The position numbers and the translations under genes were made by a program. A model generated the notes under the pieces. The model was not told the DNA's origin, searched no databases, and saw only the letters and a list, made by a program, of their open reading frames with translations. Below are positions 15,391-23,105 of a stretch of DNA of 29,451 bases, piece by piece. Source of the stretch: a virus; the IMG/VR virus record IMGVR_UViG_3300010885_018185, positions 1 through 29,451 of that record; one strand, written 5' to 3'. How positions within the stretch are numbered: position 1 is the first letter of the stretch; every line of letters starts with the position of its first letter.

Positions 15391-16248
15391 TTATTTGTAA
15401 AATTTTAATGTTAATATATCTATTGCAGATTTTAGCTGTTTCAAGTCTTGTGCAGTTTCCTGCGGCTTGACCTCTTCGTGTGCAATTTCTTGCGGCACAA
15501 ATAAAGCCGAAACTTCTTGCAATTCGTTTATAAGTAAAGATTCGTTTTCGCCTGTGTATTTACCCTCTTTTAGCTTTTTAATAACCCATGCCATATAATC
15601 TACGGCTGTTTCTTTCTTTTGCTCTAAAAAGGATTTAACTACTTCAAATGTCGGCGTATTAGGATTAGCACCCCATAGAACTGCGCTACCTTCCCATAAA
15701 GCCACCTGAGTAATAACATTGTGATTAACGCCTTTTTGCTGATTGAGAACAGAGAACCCAACGCTATGTTGTGTAATATCGCCACGTTCATATAAAGGCC
15801 ATGCAACCTCTTTCCATAGGAACATATCCCTATAACTGTTTTCACCTACGATATATTTCCCCTCTTTATATAGCTTTTGAAATTTACCTAATGAAGATTC
15901 AAGTTTGCGCTCATGGTTTACTAGATGCCATATCTCATTAGATCCATTAGGGCCACGCTCTGCTATTGTTTTATCAAATGCAGATTTTTCGAATACATCA
16001 CCGTCTCTATCTACGCTTTCCATTTCAGCAATGGCAACCTTTACGCTACGATTAGATGTGTCAACATCCAATGCTTTCAGATCGTATACTTTGTGCTGTA
16101 TCGTATTCATACTTTTCTTATTCTGCCAATAAGAAATGCAAACGGCATACCTTTGATCGTTTTCGCCATATTCTCCCACCATTTCATTATCCCCCATACA
16201 ACGCTCTAAAAACTGATCTCTATTTTCGCTTGCTCTCGGACTTGGCAT
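15391..16248 (-). CDS. Prohead protease (HK97/S78 family) with an N-terminal phage-specific domain
   Basis: The product is 285 aa. Residues about 50-220 form the S78 protease: VAIAEMESVDRDGDVFEKSAF, WHLVNHERK (catalytic His region), GDITQHSVGFSVL (catalytic Ser region), and LWEGSAVLWGANPNTP. Before it, residues 1-45 (MPSPRASENRDQFLERCMGD then YAVCISYWQNKK) form a small domain that in other phages I know as the start of head proteins or a separate ORF. An internal ATG at codon 47 (MNTIQHKVYDL) could give protease only. The C-terminal 60 residues are charged linker. It would cut the scaffold domain of the capsid protein. A promoter-like motif lies at 16254-16299. Confidence 0.9.
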   Translation of the reverse strand: MPSPRASENRDQFLERCMGDNEMVGEYGENDQRYAVCISYWQNKKSMNTIQHKVYDLKALDVDTSNRSVKVAIAEMESVDRDGDVFEKSAFDKTIAERGPNGSNEIWHLVNHERKLESSLGKFQKLYKEGKYIVGENSYRDMFLWKEVAWPLYERGDITQHSVGFSVLNQQKGVNHNVITQVALWEGSAVLWGANPNTPTFEVVKSFLEQKKETAVDYMAWVIKKLKEGKYTGENESLLINELQEVSALFVPQEIAHEEVKPQETAQDLKQLKSAIDILTLKFYK

Positions 16249-16253
16249 ATTAA

Positions 16254-16299
16254 CAAAATTGAATTGATATATTGTATTTTTTATCTTAATCTGTCAACT
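16254..16299 (-). promoter_or_regulatory. Candidate late promoter for the protease and capsid operon
   Basis: On the minus strand AGTTGACA (16299-16292), 30 bases, CAATTTTG (16261-16254), TTAAT, then the ATG at 16248. This is the third copy of the composite motif, with one extra base in the gap and C in place of the first T. The AGTTGACA box overlaps the end of the upstream coding sequence (16281). Confidence 0.5.
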
Positions 16300-17117
16300 A
16301 TAGGATTTTTTCTCATTAACCTTCCGTTTGCATCCCTTTTATTTGTAATGGCAAAAGTACAACGGCATCGGATCACATCTACCGCTTGCGCTTGTGGATC
16401 GTGTGGATGATCTAACTCACTACCCGATTTGCTATCTATAAACTTATCATTAAAATCTACCGTTTGCCCATCTAAATGCCAATGGTCGGCTTTATCTTTT
16501 TGCCCCTTAAAAGGGTTACCCCTTGTCCTATTATCCTTTGCGGCTATCCAAATCTTTTGCTTTTGAAACAATGACTTATCCGCCCCAACGTATGCGCCGG
16601 CATGTATAGCCCTGCCTACCTCAGTACGAGCGATCATTTCCGCCCTATTCCTATTTAACTCAGGTACGGCCTCTGAAATGTATTTTGCATAATCCATATA
16701 ACCCCACCCTTCCCGATTGCCACGCTCTAATATGTCAAGCATCATTTTTCTACTTGTCTTTACTATCTGCAAAACCCCCTGATTGTAAAAGTTAGTGCCT
16801 AAATAGTCAAGTATCATTTGCACCCATTCCTCAGATGTGTTAAACTGCTTTTCTTTGCGTAAAGTATCGTAATTCTGCCTTGCATACCTTACCCCTATTT
16901 CACGTATTAGCTGATCTAATGTACGGCTTATCCTATCGCTAAAAAGTAAACTATTAGTAAACTTTCTGGCAGATTGTTCGCCGTCCCTTAACGCATCTTT
17001 AAAATCTGACATATCAGACTGTAAAGCATTGTAAAACCTCTTTTGATACTTTGTGATGTATTTAACGGCTTTATTCCTTTCCCTGTTCCAATATATTCGC
17101 CTCTGTCTTGCCGTCAT
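16281..17117 (-). CDS. Mu gpF-like minor head protein
   Basis: The product is 278 aa. The N-terminal 160 residues are helical and basic, and the C-terminal part has the gpF module: NRAEMIARTEVGRAIHAGAY (the 'A~~iArTE' motif), QKIWIAAKDNRTRGNPF (the 'W-a--D~RtR' motif), HWHLDGQTVDF, then DVIRCRCTFAI (the C-x-C 'iRCrC' end). In this family these positions bind metal or fold the domain. It follows the portal, as in SPP1 gp7 and Mu gp30-like loci, where the protein is packaged inside the head or helps early DNA ejection. The overlap with the upstream 67-aa gene is 47 bases. Confidence 0.9.
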   Translation of the reverse strand: MTARQRRIYWNRERNKAVKYITKYQKRFYNALQSDMSDFKDALRDGEQSARKFTNSLLFSDRISRTLDQLIREIGVRYARQNYDTLRKEKQFNTSEEWVQMILDYLGTNFYNQGVLQIVKTSRKMMLDILERGNREGWGYMDYAKYISEAVPELNRNRAEMIARTEVGRAIHAGAYVGADKSLFQKQKIWIAAKDNRTRGNPFKGQKDKADHWHLDGQTVDFNDKFIDSKSGSELDHPHDPQAQAVDVIRCRCTFAITNKRDANGRLMRKNPIVDRLR

Positions 17118-17274
17118 ATTCTGTAATAAAGTTAATTAATTGCTTACTAAATTGGCCTCTTTTAATTACCATCTTGCCATATTCGTTAATGCAGTTTTTC
17201 TCTTTTTCTGTTTCAGGATACTTACGTTTGGCGATACTGTCACAATACTTTTTAATTTCTGTTATTTCTGACAT
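17071..17274 (-). CDS. Small hypothetical protein between portal and minor head genes
   Basis: The product is 67 aa, charged and helical: MSEITEIKKYCDSIAKRKYP then EKNCINEYGKMVIKRGQFSKQL. It has two cysteines and no recognisable family. The gene overlaps the minor head protein gene by 47 bases and the small gene before it by 23, and fills what would otherwise be a gap, in line with the tight packing of this operon. The coding frame looks real, but the start could be an internal one. Confidence 0.6.
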   Translation of the reverse strand: MSEITEIKKYCDSIAKRKYPETEKEKNCINEYGKMVIKRGQFSKQLINFITEYDGKTEANILEQGKE

Positions 17275-17401
17275 TGTACTCTATAAACTTGTAAAACTCT
17301 ATTGCCGGCACGTTAATAAAAGCCTTAAATATATCTGCATTCACAAACTGCCACCCGTAATCCTTAGCCCAAATAATCGTTATATTTCTCGCTTTGTTCA
17401 T
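17252..17401 (-). CDS. Very small hypothetical protein after the portal gene
   Basis: From the ATG at 17401 the product is 49 aa (MNKARNITIIWAKDYGWQFV then AIEFYKFIEYNVRNNRN). An upstream ATG at 17437 would lengthen the overlap with the portal gene to 74 bases, so the shorter start is preferred (38-base overlap). No family is recognised. It fills an 89-base gap between the portal stop and the next gene. It may be real, but support is only the gap and frame. Confidence 0.4.
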   Translation of the reverse strand: MNKARNITIIWAKDYGWQFVNADIFKAFINVPAIEFYKFIEYNVRNNRN

Positions 17402-18719
17402 CTGCCACCGATTCATTAGGTACGTCAACATCCTCAATTAAACTGTATTGCCCAGTAATTAAATACTTACTATGCATATCCTCATTTGTAGGCTCAAAAC
17501 CTAACAATTGCCTGTATTCATTGCCTGTAATTGCGCCTCTGTCAAACATGCCGTTATAGACTGTTGACATCTTACTGTAATCATCCTGTAATTCAGGTAT
17601 GGCAGAAAAATCGTAATCTAAATATTCCTTTCCCTTAAAAAACGGTACTAATTGCCTGTTAAGTTCATCCCTTAGACTATTGCACAAAGGCATAATTAGG
17701 TCGGTAACAAATTTCTTTTGCGCCCATTCCTTATTACTAAAAGATTGACCAGATACTAAAATATCGGGATCTACACCGAAAGCCATTGCAATGCGCTCCA
17801 TTGTCTTATCCTGACTATCTAAAAGTTGCATATCTACAGAATCCTTACCAATATCTAAATAGCCCCATTTGCCCTGCAAAGTAGCTACAGCCGATTTCAT
17901 TGCCGTATTATTGATCTTATTATCAATAACAGATTTTAGCTGACCCGATTGCTCAGGGGTTAAATTATCCAATGTTTCGTTAAACATAACGCCCTTTGCC
18001 CCGCCATTTTGAAACATAGCTACCGCCGCCTCCATTGCATCATTATCCTGTTGTAATCTACGTTTAAGGGGAAGCAATGGGTTAAATCCACGTAAATGCT
18101 CACGATCTACCGCATCAAAGTTTGGATTAAATGTTTTCCAATGGATAATCTCTGACTTGCTAATCGGTATAAACTTACCGCCTATATTTAGCAGATATCC
18201 CGTAACGCCGTATAAATCCTGAGGATCTGGCACTAACTCAACCTTTGATGGCGGCAATACATACATTTCCAACACTTCGCCGTTTTCTATCCCGCCACGA
18301 TTAAGCCATATAAAAACCTCACCATAAAGTGTATAAAAAGAAAATATAGCCTCAAAAAAACTATCCGATCCCTGCGATGGGTTAGGGTTATTTATAAGCA
18401 TTGATAAAGGCGTATTAACCGCCATTTCATCCAATGCCTTAATCTTATTAATCTGATACTTAGATATGTTATTTAGTGGTGAATTTTTGTATCTTTTTAA
18501 TGCTGTTTCGTTTTTTGGCAGATAGGTATAAATAGGCACATTCGACGCTTTCTTTGCTATTTTCTTAACTACCGTATAGATAGTATCGTTATTGCTGTAT
18601 GCGTTTGAATCTTTATCCCATTTAAAAAAATTAGCTTGATGGCCAATGTAAACGCTGGGAAAAGTCATTGCCTTAGTTTTGATCTTTTCCATGCCTAAAA
18701 GTTTCGTAATCCAACTCAT
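17364..18719 (-). CDS. Portal protein, HK97 type
   Basis: The start at 18719 overlaps the terminase stop as TAATG; an earlier ATG (18734) would add five residues. The product is 451 aa: MSWITKLLGMEKIKTKAM, VVKKIAKKASNVPIYTYL, LLINNPNP-like 'MLINNPNPSQGSDSFFEAIF', GEVFIWLNRGG, EMYVLPPSKVEL, SEIIHWKTFNPNFD, then FQNGGAKGVMF, ERIAMAFGVDPDIL, and the C-terminal GNEYRQLLGFEP. These are the standard blocks of the HK97 portal family: the 'L---PN----f' stem, 'vp-~i~Hik-~n', 'la~afgVPp~ll' and 'N~~R~~lglep'. It forms the dodecamer at the packaging vertex. Confidence 0.95.
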   Translation of the reverse strand: MSWITKLLGMEKIKTKAMTFPSVYIGHQANFFKWDKDSNAYSNNDTIYTVVKKIAKKASNVPIYTYLPKNETALKRYKNSPLNNISKYQINKIKALDEMAVNTPLSMLINNPNPSQGSDSFFEAIFSFYTLYGEVFIWLNRGGIENGEVLEMYVLPPSKVELVPDPQDLYGVTGYLLNIGGKFIPISKSEIIHWKTFNPNFDAVDREHLRGFNPLLPLKRRLQQDNDAMEAAVAMFQNGGAKGVMFNETLDNLTPEQSGQLKSVIDNKINNTAMKSAVATLQGKWGYLDIGKDSVDMQLLDSQDKTMERIAMAFGVDPDILVSGQSFSNKEWAQKKFVTDLIMPLCNSLRDELNRQLVPFFKGKEYLDYDFSAIPELQDDYSKMSTVYNGMFDRGAITGNEYRQLLGFEPTNEDMHSKYLITGQYSLIEDVDVPNESVADEQSEKYNDYLG

Positions 18720-19888
18720 TAGAAAGCTACCCAACTGGGCGATTTAGTGGTTAATTTTGTAAAGATAGCGTAACGCATGGCATCTAATAAGTGATCGTTT
18801 TCTTTGACCGGTGACTCATCCGCCGCTATTTCCCCGTTTTTATCTGTTTTCCATTTGTACGATTGCAATTCAGATTTCAGATTATTGCTATTTTGTACAA
18901 TATGCAAAGGATATGATTTAACTTTCATGATGCCCGCCCATACATCTTTATTCGCTGGCTTACAATTAAAACCCGCCCTTGTAAGTTCCTCTATTGTTTT
19001 AGGCTCTGCGGCATCACAAAAGATTTCCTCACTTCTTGACAAATTTAATTCCTTTAATTTGCTTATGATGTCCGAAATTGTCAACTTAGGGCTGTAAAGC
19101 AATTCCTTTACATAATTAGCCGATTCGTAATGCTCTACCTTTACTAATGCTGTGGGTACTGTATAACCAAAATCTAAGCCGTAAAATGTCTGCCCCTTGT
19201 TTGGAAATTCATCCGCTATTTTCCATGCAGTATATATCAGTTCCTTAGATGCACCCCTTTGCCCTAACCCGTACACTTTCCACATAAAATCATCTGGCAA
19301 ATCTTTGTAGCTTTCTATGTAATCTATTTGCTGTTGGGATAGGTTATAGATATTGTCTAAATAGGTAGAATGGATCTTTTTATTTTTGGTATTGTCTGCA
19401 ATGTCGTAAACCCACGATCTAAATTCGGCAGGGTTCCAGTCCATAAAAATAGTGCATGTAGTACGCATGGCTAATTGGTCAAATAGTATTTTATTGATTA
19501 GGTTAGCTTCATTGATAAAAAGGATGTCACGACTCGGCCCTCTTGCTTTGCCTTCGTCCTCAAGTCCGAAAAGTTCGATATAGCTACCGTTTGGGAATGT
19601 ATAATAAAAATCTGTGGCTCTCCACCTATCTTCTCGCCATTTGCCACATTTTTGTAATATTTGTTTAAAATCCCTAAAAGCACCTCTTTTAATATGAGGC
19701 AATGAATGGCTAACTATGGAGATACGTATATTTGGTTTTGAATCTGCAATACCTATTAAAAGCTGAATAATACTGTAAGATTTAGAACTTCTACTTCCGC
19801 CCTCATTACATATTATAGACCAGCCTTCATTATATGCTTCAAAATTGCGCTCAAATATTTCTGTTACTATTATCGGGATTGCTTCCAT
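18719..19888 (-). CDS. terL: Terminase large subunit
   Basis: The start at 19888 (MEAIPIIVTEIFERNF) fits the family; an upstream ATG at 19927 would add 13 residues and overlap TerS more. The 389-aa product has Walker A GGSRSSKSYSIIQLLIG near residue 30, Walker B DILFINEANLI near 130, and coupling motif WNPAEF. The nuclease domain has YGLDFGYTVPTALV (first Asp), IFCDAAEPKTIEEL, and HLLDAMRYAIFTKL (last Asp). This is the PBSX/Terminase_3-like type. It cuts and pumps DNA into the prohead through the portal, encoded next in the operon. Confidence 0.95.
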   Translation of the reverse strand: MEAIPIIVTEIFERNFEAYNEGWSIICNEGGSRSSKSYSIIQLLIGIADSKPNIRISIVSHSLPHIKRGAFRDFKQILQKCGKWREDRWRATDFYYTFPNGSYIELFGLEDEGKARGPSRDILFINEANLINKILFDQLAMRTTCTIFMDWNPAEFRSWVYDIADNTKNKKIHSTYLDNIYNLSQQQIDYIESYKDLPDDFMWKVYGLGQRGASKELIYTAWKIADEFPNKGQTFYGLDFGYTVPTALVKVEHYESANYVKELLYSPKLTISDIISKLKELNLSRSEEIFCDAAEPKTIEELTRAGFNCKPANKDVWAGIMKVKSYPLHIVQNSNNLKSELQSYKWKTDKNGEIAADESPVKENDHLLDAMRYAIFTKLTTKSPSWVAF

Positions 19889-20210
19889 GTTTAAGAAATA
19901 ATAAAGGTTTTTCTTCGTTACCTTCATGTATTAATGGCTGAGTTAATTTGCCGTATGCAGAATCCATAAGTTCTTTAAACGCATTTACATCTCCCTCTCT
20001 GGCCTTTTTTATTAATGCCAGCGTCATAATATCTTGTTGTTGCAAAACCTCTTCTTTGCCTGTAATAGGATTTCTAAATGATTGTTCTACTTCTAACCAT
20101 TCTTTTGCAATAGTTGCTCTATTACGTACTCCCTTCGGTCTACCTTCTTTATTTATACGTTCTGGGTTAGTATGAAAGCCTTGATTTAATATGTTTTCAG
20201 GATTTGGCAT
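19851..20210 (-). CDS. Terminase small subunit-like DNA-binding protein (DUF5681-like)
   Basis: The product is 119 aa. It has NKEGRPKGVRNRATIAKEWL, a basic 'GRPKG-~N--t' motif, followed by two predicted helices (DIMTLALIKKAREGDVNAFKELMDSAYGKL) and an acidic tail. This matches DUF5681 / small terminase-like proteins of Bacteroidota phages. It lies directly before TerL with a 38-base overlap. Recognition of the packaging site is the expected role, from position and not from shown residues. Confidence 0.78.
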   Translation of the reverse strand: MPNPENILNQGFHTNPERINKEGRPKGVRNRATIAKEWLEVEQSFRNPITGKEEVLQQQDIMTLALIKKAREGDVNAFKELMDSAYGKLTQPLIHEGNEEKPLLFLKHGSNPDNSNRNI

Positions 20211-20216
20211 TCGTTG

Positions 20217-21404
20217 TTAGTTCGTTGTTTTATAAGGCTTTCCGTTTCTTTTGATTTGCAGCGTTGGATCAAGTTTAAGCATCCTGTCTATAATGACCTG
20301 ACAGTATTTAGGATCGAGTTCCATACCGTAACACTTGCGTTTCAGTTGGTGAGAAGCGACCATTGTTGATCCGCTGCCTGTAAATAAATCCACAACTATT
20401 TGATTTATCTTACTGCTATTTTTAATTGCTCTTTCTGGTAACTCTACTGGTTTTTGTGTAGGATGGTAATCATTTTTATTTTCCTTTTTAAGCTCCCATA
20501 CAGTCTTTTCATCAGTTGGCCCAAACCATTGCGGCGCATGACCATCTTTAAAAGCATATATACAAGGTTCGTAGTTTGGAATGTATTGGCTCATAAATGC
20601 CCCTAATCCACTTTTAATCTTGTACCAACATATAACTGCCCTAACCTTTAATGATAACTGATCAAATGATTTAAATGTTTCAACAGCCTTTCCATTTGCA
20701 TACCAGATATAAAATGCTGCGTGTTCCCATGAAAATAATTCGGCATTTACTAAAGAATCGTAGAAAAGGTCTGTAAGATTATCGCCTTCCAATGTATCAT
20801 TCTCAATACCTTTCCGCTTCTTTTTATTATGACCTCCTTCATAACTTACACCATAAGGAGGATCAGTAAATACCATATCCGCCTTTTGTCCGTTCATTAA
20901 CTTTGCGACCTGATCGCTATCCGTACTATCCCCACAAAGCAAACGATGCTCACCTATCTCGAACAAGTCACCGAGCACTATATCTGTTTCAATTCCACCT
21001 TCAGGAGCTTCATAATCATCTTCTTCTGCTTCAAGTACTTCCGCTTTAAAGTCAGGTACATCCAACCCCCATTCATTAAGCTTTTCAGCATCCCATTCGT
21101 TGGCAAGCATATCCCAATCCCACTCACCGTAACCTACGTTATCTTTAATCGTGAAAGCTCTTTGCTTCTCCTCTGACCAATCGACTATCTCGCATGGTAT
21201 CTCTTTCCAGCCTAACTCCTTTGCAGCCTTTAGTCGCATATTGCCACCGAGAACGATCATGTCTTTATTTACTACAACAGGTCGCACATTACAGAAGTCA
21301 GGGTCTTCCTCAAGTGACTTAACAAGCTTGTAAAATTTGTCATCCTTAATCAATCTTGGGTTATTAGGATTGCTTTTGATTTGGTTTATTTTTATTAAAG
21401 CCAT
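20217..21404 (-). CDS. ParB/sulfiredoxin-like domain fused to DNA N6/N4 methyltransferase
   Basis: The product is 395 aa. Residues 1-105 are a ParB-like N-terminal fold: PRLIKDDKFYKLVKSLEEDP, VVVNKDMIVLGGNMRLKAA (the 'GG-~R~~A' nucleotide site), CEIVDWSEEKQRAFTIKDN. Residues 140-395 are a methylase: IGEHRLLCGDSTD, ADMVFTDPPYGVSYEG (motif IV, DPPY), then DYHPTQKPVELPERAI, then VVDLFTGSGSTMVA (motif I). The order IV then I is that of the beta class. DPPY suggests adenine N6 methylation. This fusion is common in phages and may protect phage DNA from restriction or mark it for packaging. It sits just before the terminase genes. Confidence 0.9.
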   Translation of the reverse strand: MALIKINQIKSNPNNPRLIKDDKFYKLVKSLEEDPDFCNVRPVVVNKDMIVLGGNMRLKAAKELGWKEIPCEIVDWSEEKQRAFTIKDNVGYGEWDWDMLANEWDAEKLNEWGLDVPDFKAEVLEAEEDDYEAPEGGIETDIVLGDLFEIGEHRLLCGDSTDSDQVAKLMNGQKADMVFTDPPYGVSYEGGHNKKKRKGIENDTLEGDNLTDLFYDSLVNAELFSWEHAAFYIWYANGKAVETFKSFDQLSLKVRAVICWYKIKSGLGAFMSQYIPNYEPCIYAFKDGHAPQWFGPTDEKTVWELKKENKNDYHPTQKPVELPERAIKNSSKINQIVVDLFTGSGSTMVASHQLKRKCYGMELDPKYCQVIIDRMLKLDPTLQIKRNGKPYKTTN

Positions 21405-21420
21405 AATAATTTATTCGTCT

Positions 21421-21732
21421 TTAATGATTATAAAGTATTCCTAAACAATCAGTTAACTCATTTATTTTATCTATTTGCTCAGGATTATTATCGTAATGAA
21501 CCGTTATATTTAATCTTTTAATGGTTTTCCATTTATCTTGGCCGTTTGTAAAATGTACCTTATCTCTATTAATGCCTAAATCTTTTGCAGTAGAATATAC
21601 CGATTCGCTGTTTTCCTGTTGCCTTGCCGTTATAATATAGACTTGGTCGCCTTCGCTAATCTTTTCTTTTGCTAATTTTTTACCCTTAGCAGTAGAAAGC
21701 ACCCCGTCGTAATCAAAACTTATTTTGGCCAT
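21421..21732 (-). CDS. HAD-superfamily-like small phosphatase
   Basis: The product is 103 aa. It has the start SFDYDGVLST (DxDGVL motif I, nucleophile Asp) and VYIITARQQ (motif II, T/S-AR). NITVHYDNNPEQIDKIN near the end takes the place of motif IV with an acidic residue. It is shorter than most HAD enzymes and has no large cap, as in small phage HAD proteins such as polynucleotide kinase-phosphatase fragments or nucleotidases. The substrate is unknown. It lies two bases from the gene before and 16 bases from the ParB-methylase gene in the same operon. Confidence 0.75.
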   Translation of the reverse strand: MAKISFDYDGVLSTAKGKKLAKEKISEGDQVYIITARQQENSESVYSTAKDLGINRDKVHFTNGQDKWKTIKRLNITVHYDNNPEQIDKINELTDCLGILYNH

Positions 21733-21733
21733 A

Positions 21734-22030
21734 TTATTTTAGCATTTGTTTTACAGCGTAAATATCCGCTAATAGTTCTGGATTCTTTCTACGAAGGTAC
21801 ATCCTTCTAATTACTTGGTAAATGGTCTTTTTATATTTATAGCATATTAGCGTATCCCTTATAATTGATCTTGGGGCGTTATATTCGTTAAAGGCATACC
21901 AGATATAAATGTATCTGGCTTTATCGAAATTCTTTGTTTTCAGGTCGGATTCTCTAAATTTAGGGGCGTCGTATTCTATCTCTAATATAGAGGCTATTTT
22001 ATCAAGGGATGATAATATAGGGTTTCCCAT
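21734..22030 (-). CDS. Small helical protein at the head of the leftward operon
   Basis: The product is 98 aa, mostly helices, strongly basic in the C-terminal half (YKYKKTIYQVIRRMYLRRKN). The stretch ARYIYIWYAFNEYNAPRSIIRDTLI then a basic helix looks like a small helix-turn-helix, resembling DnaA domain IV in outline, but without its 'DHTTV' signature. It is the first leftward gene after the divergent spacer. A regulator of the late or packaging genes is possible. No family is recognised with confidence. Confidence 0.6.
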   Translation of the reverse strand: MGNPILSSLDKIASILEIEYDAPKFRESDLKTKNFDKARYIYIWYAFNEYNAPRSIIRDTLICYKYKKTIYQVIRRMYLRRKNPELLADIYAVKQMLK

Positions 22031-22068
22031 TTAAATATAAAAATATAAAAAAATATAAAAAAATATTT
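22031..22068. repeat. A/T-only tandem array in the divergent spacer
   Basis: Every base from 22031 to 22068 is A or T. It is built from about three copies of AAATATAAAA. It lies between the two divergent operons, directly upstream of the rightward promoter, where it could act as an UP-element-like or easily melted region (origin or regulatory). Nothing else in it marks an origin. Confidence 0.6.
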
Positions 22069-22097
22069 GGATGATGTTGATAAAGTGTATATATTTG
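22066..22097 (+). promoter_or_regulatory. Bacteroidota-type early promoter
   Basis: TTTG (22066-22069), 20 bases, then TATATTTG (22090-22097). This fits the host primary-sigma consensus (-33 TTTG, -7 TAnnTTTG, about 20-base gap). Transcription would start near 22101-22104 and run into the rightward genes with a leader of about 35-40 bases. Because the upstream ATG at 22071 lies inside this promoter, the first gene more likely starts at 22140. Confidence 0.7.
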
Positions 22098-22139
22098 TAC
22101 TCAGATAGCAATTATTCTAAACATTTAAACCTAAACATT

Positions 22140-22301
22140 ATGCTACTTTGGATTATCGGACTTATCGTCTTCGCTTACTTTTACGACCTAATAAACATTG
22201 AGAAGGTCAAACAGATGCCTATCTGGAAAGGCAAATACGCCCGCACTCATAGACATAAACAAGCCTTAAAACAGTCTAAATCATCTTACAATGCTCGTTA
22301 A
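22140..22301 (+). CDS. Small membrane protein, first early gene
   Basis: The product is 53 aa with one N-terminal membrane helix (MLLWIIGLIVFAYFYDLI) and a basic tail (KYARTHRHKQALKQSKSS). An ATG at 22071 lies upstream of the likely transcription start, so 22140 is chosen. Its start is preceded by CCTAAACATT, a motif repeated before 22563 and 23306. The last codons overlap the next gene by 11 bases. Function unknown; small basic membrane proteins at this position are often host-takeover factors, but nothing proves that here. Confidence 0.65.
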   Translation: MLLWIIGLIVFAYFYDLINIEKVKQMPIWKGKYARTHRHKQALKQSKSSYNAR

Positions 22302-22545
22302 ATTCCTAATTCAGTCTACAGACTTAGATCATATCAAATCTATCTGCTATAACGATGCTGAATATACAGATGAAAGCATCATAGCTAAACTTGTCGCTGT
22401 TCATCCTGTAACTGAAACAGGCTTTCAATTCGTTGAAATAGAGATCAAAAGGCTTGAGATGTTCCTGATGGATTTGCTCATTCAAGGTAAGCGCATAGGC
22501 GCAAAGCATGATCCAATACCCGCCAACACTCCATTACCATTTTAA
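22291..22545 (+). CDS. Hypothetical early protein with PLPF tail
   Basis: The product is 84 aa, soluble and alpha-beta (MLVKFLIQSTDLDHIKSICY, then FQFVEIEIKRLEMFLMDLLI). It ends NTPLPF, close to the SSB-like protein's DLPF end, but less acidic. No family is recognised. It overlaps the small membrane protein by 11 bases and lies 17 bases ahead of the Erf-like gene in the same operon. Confidence 0.62.
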   Translation: MLVKFLIQSTDLDHIKSICYNDAEYTDESIIAKLVAVHPVTETGFQFVEIEIKRLEMFLMDLLIQGKRIGAKHDPIPANTPLPF

Positions 22546-22562
22546 ACAATAAATCTAAACAC

Positions 22563-23105
22563 ATGAAACAATTATTACAAATTCAGGGCGAATTAAAAGC
22601 CCCCAAAAATCAGTTTAACGCATTTGGTAAATACAAGTACCGCAATGCTGAGGACATTTTAGAAGCAGTAAAACCCCTACTTTCTAAATACGGATGCACC
22701 TTAACATTATCAGATCAAATAAAAGAAATTGGCGGGATGGTTTATGTAGAATCAACCGCTACCTTATGCCACGAAAGCGATTGCATTACAGTAAACGCAC
22801 AGGCAGGGATTGAGCCGAACGCAAAGGGAATGCATATCGCACAAAGTTTTGGGGCATCTGGCAGTTACGCCCGTAAATATGCGCTTTCAGGATTATTCCT
22901 TTTAGATGACACAAAGGATGCCGACGCTAATAATACACATGGCAAGGAAACACCAACAAGGGATGAAAAAGATGCATTGATTAGACAGACTGAAAAGTTA
23001 CCAGAAGATAGAAAGGTAAAGGCTATTGTAGCCATAAACAAAGCCGAAACGCATGACGAATTTATGAAACTTAAAACCGCTTTAGATGGTATCAAAATTA
23101 ACTAA
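22563..23105 (+). CDS. erf: Erf-family single-strand annealing recombinase
   Basis: The product is 180 aa. The Erf core is at residues 1-125: QFNAFGKYKYRNAEDILEAV, then LSKYGCTLTLSDQ, YVESTATL, and the signature QSFGASGSYARKYALSGLFL then DDTKDAD. This is the ssDNA-annealing region. The C-terminus is a charged linker and two helices. It would anneal complementary single strands, for example to recircularise or recombine phage DNA, together with the SSB-like protein and the VRR-NUC-like nuclease encoded downstream. The start is preceded by TCTAAACAC, one of the repeated early start motifs. Confidence 0.92.
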   Translation: MKQLLQIQGELKAPKNQFNAFGKYKYRNAEDILEAVKPLLSKYGCTLTLSDQIKEIGGMVYVESTATLCHESDCITVNAQAGIEPNAKGMHIAQSFGASGSYARKYALSGLFLLDDTKDADANNTHGKETPTRDEKDALIRQTEKLPEDRKVKAIVAINKAETHDEFMKLKTALDGIKIN

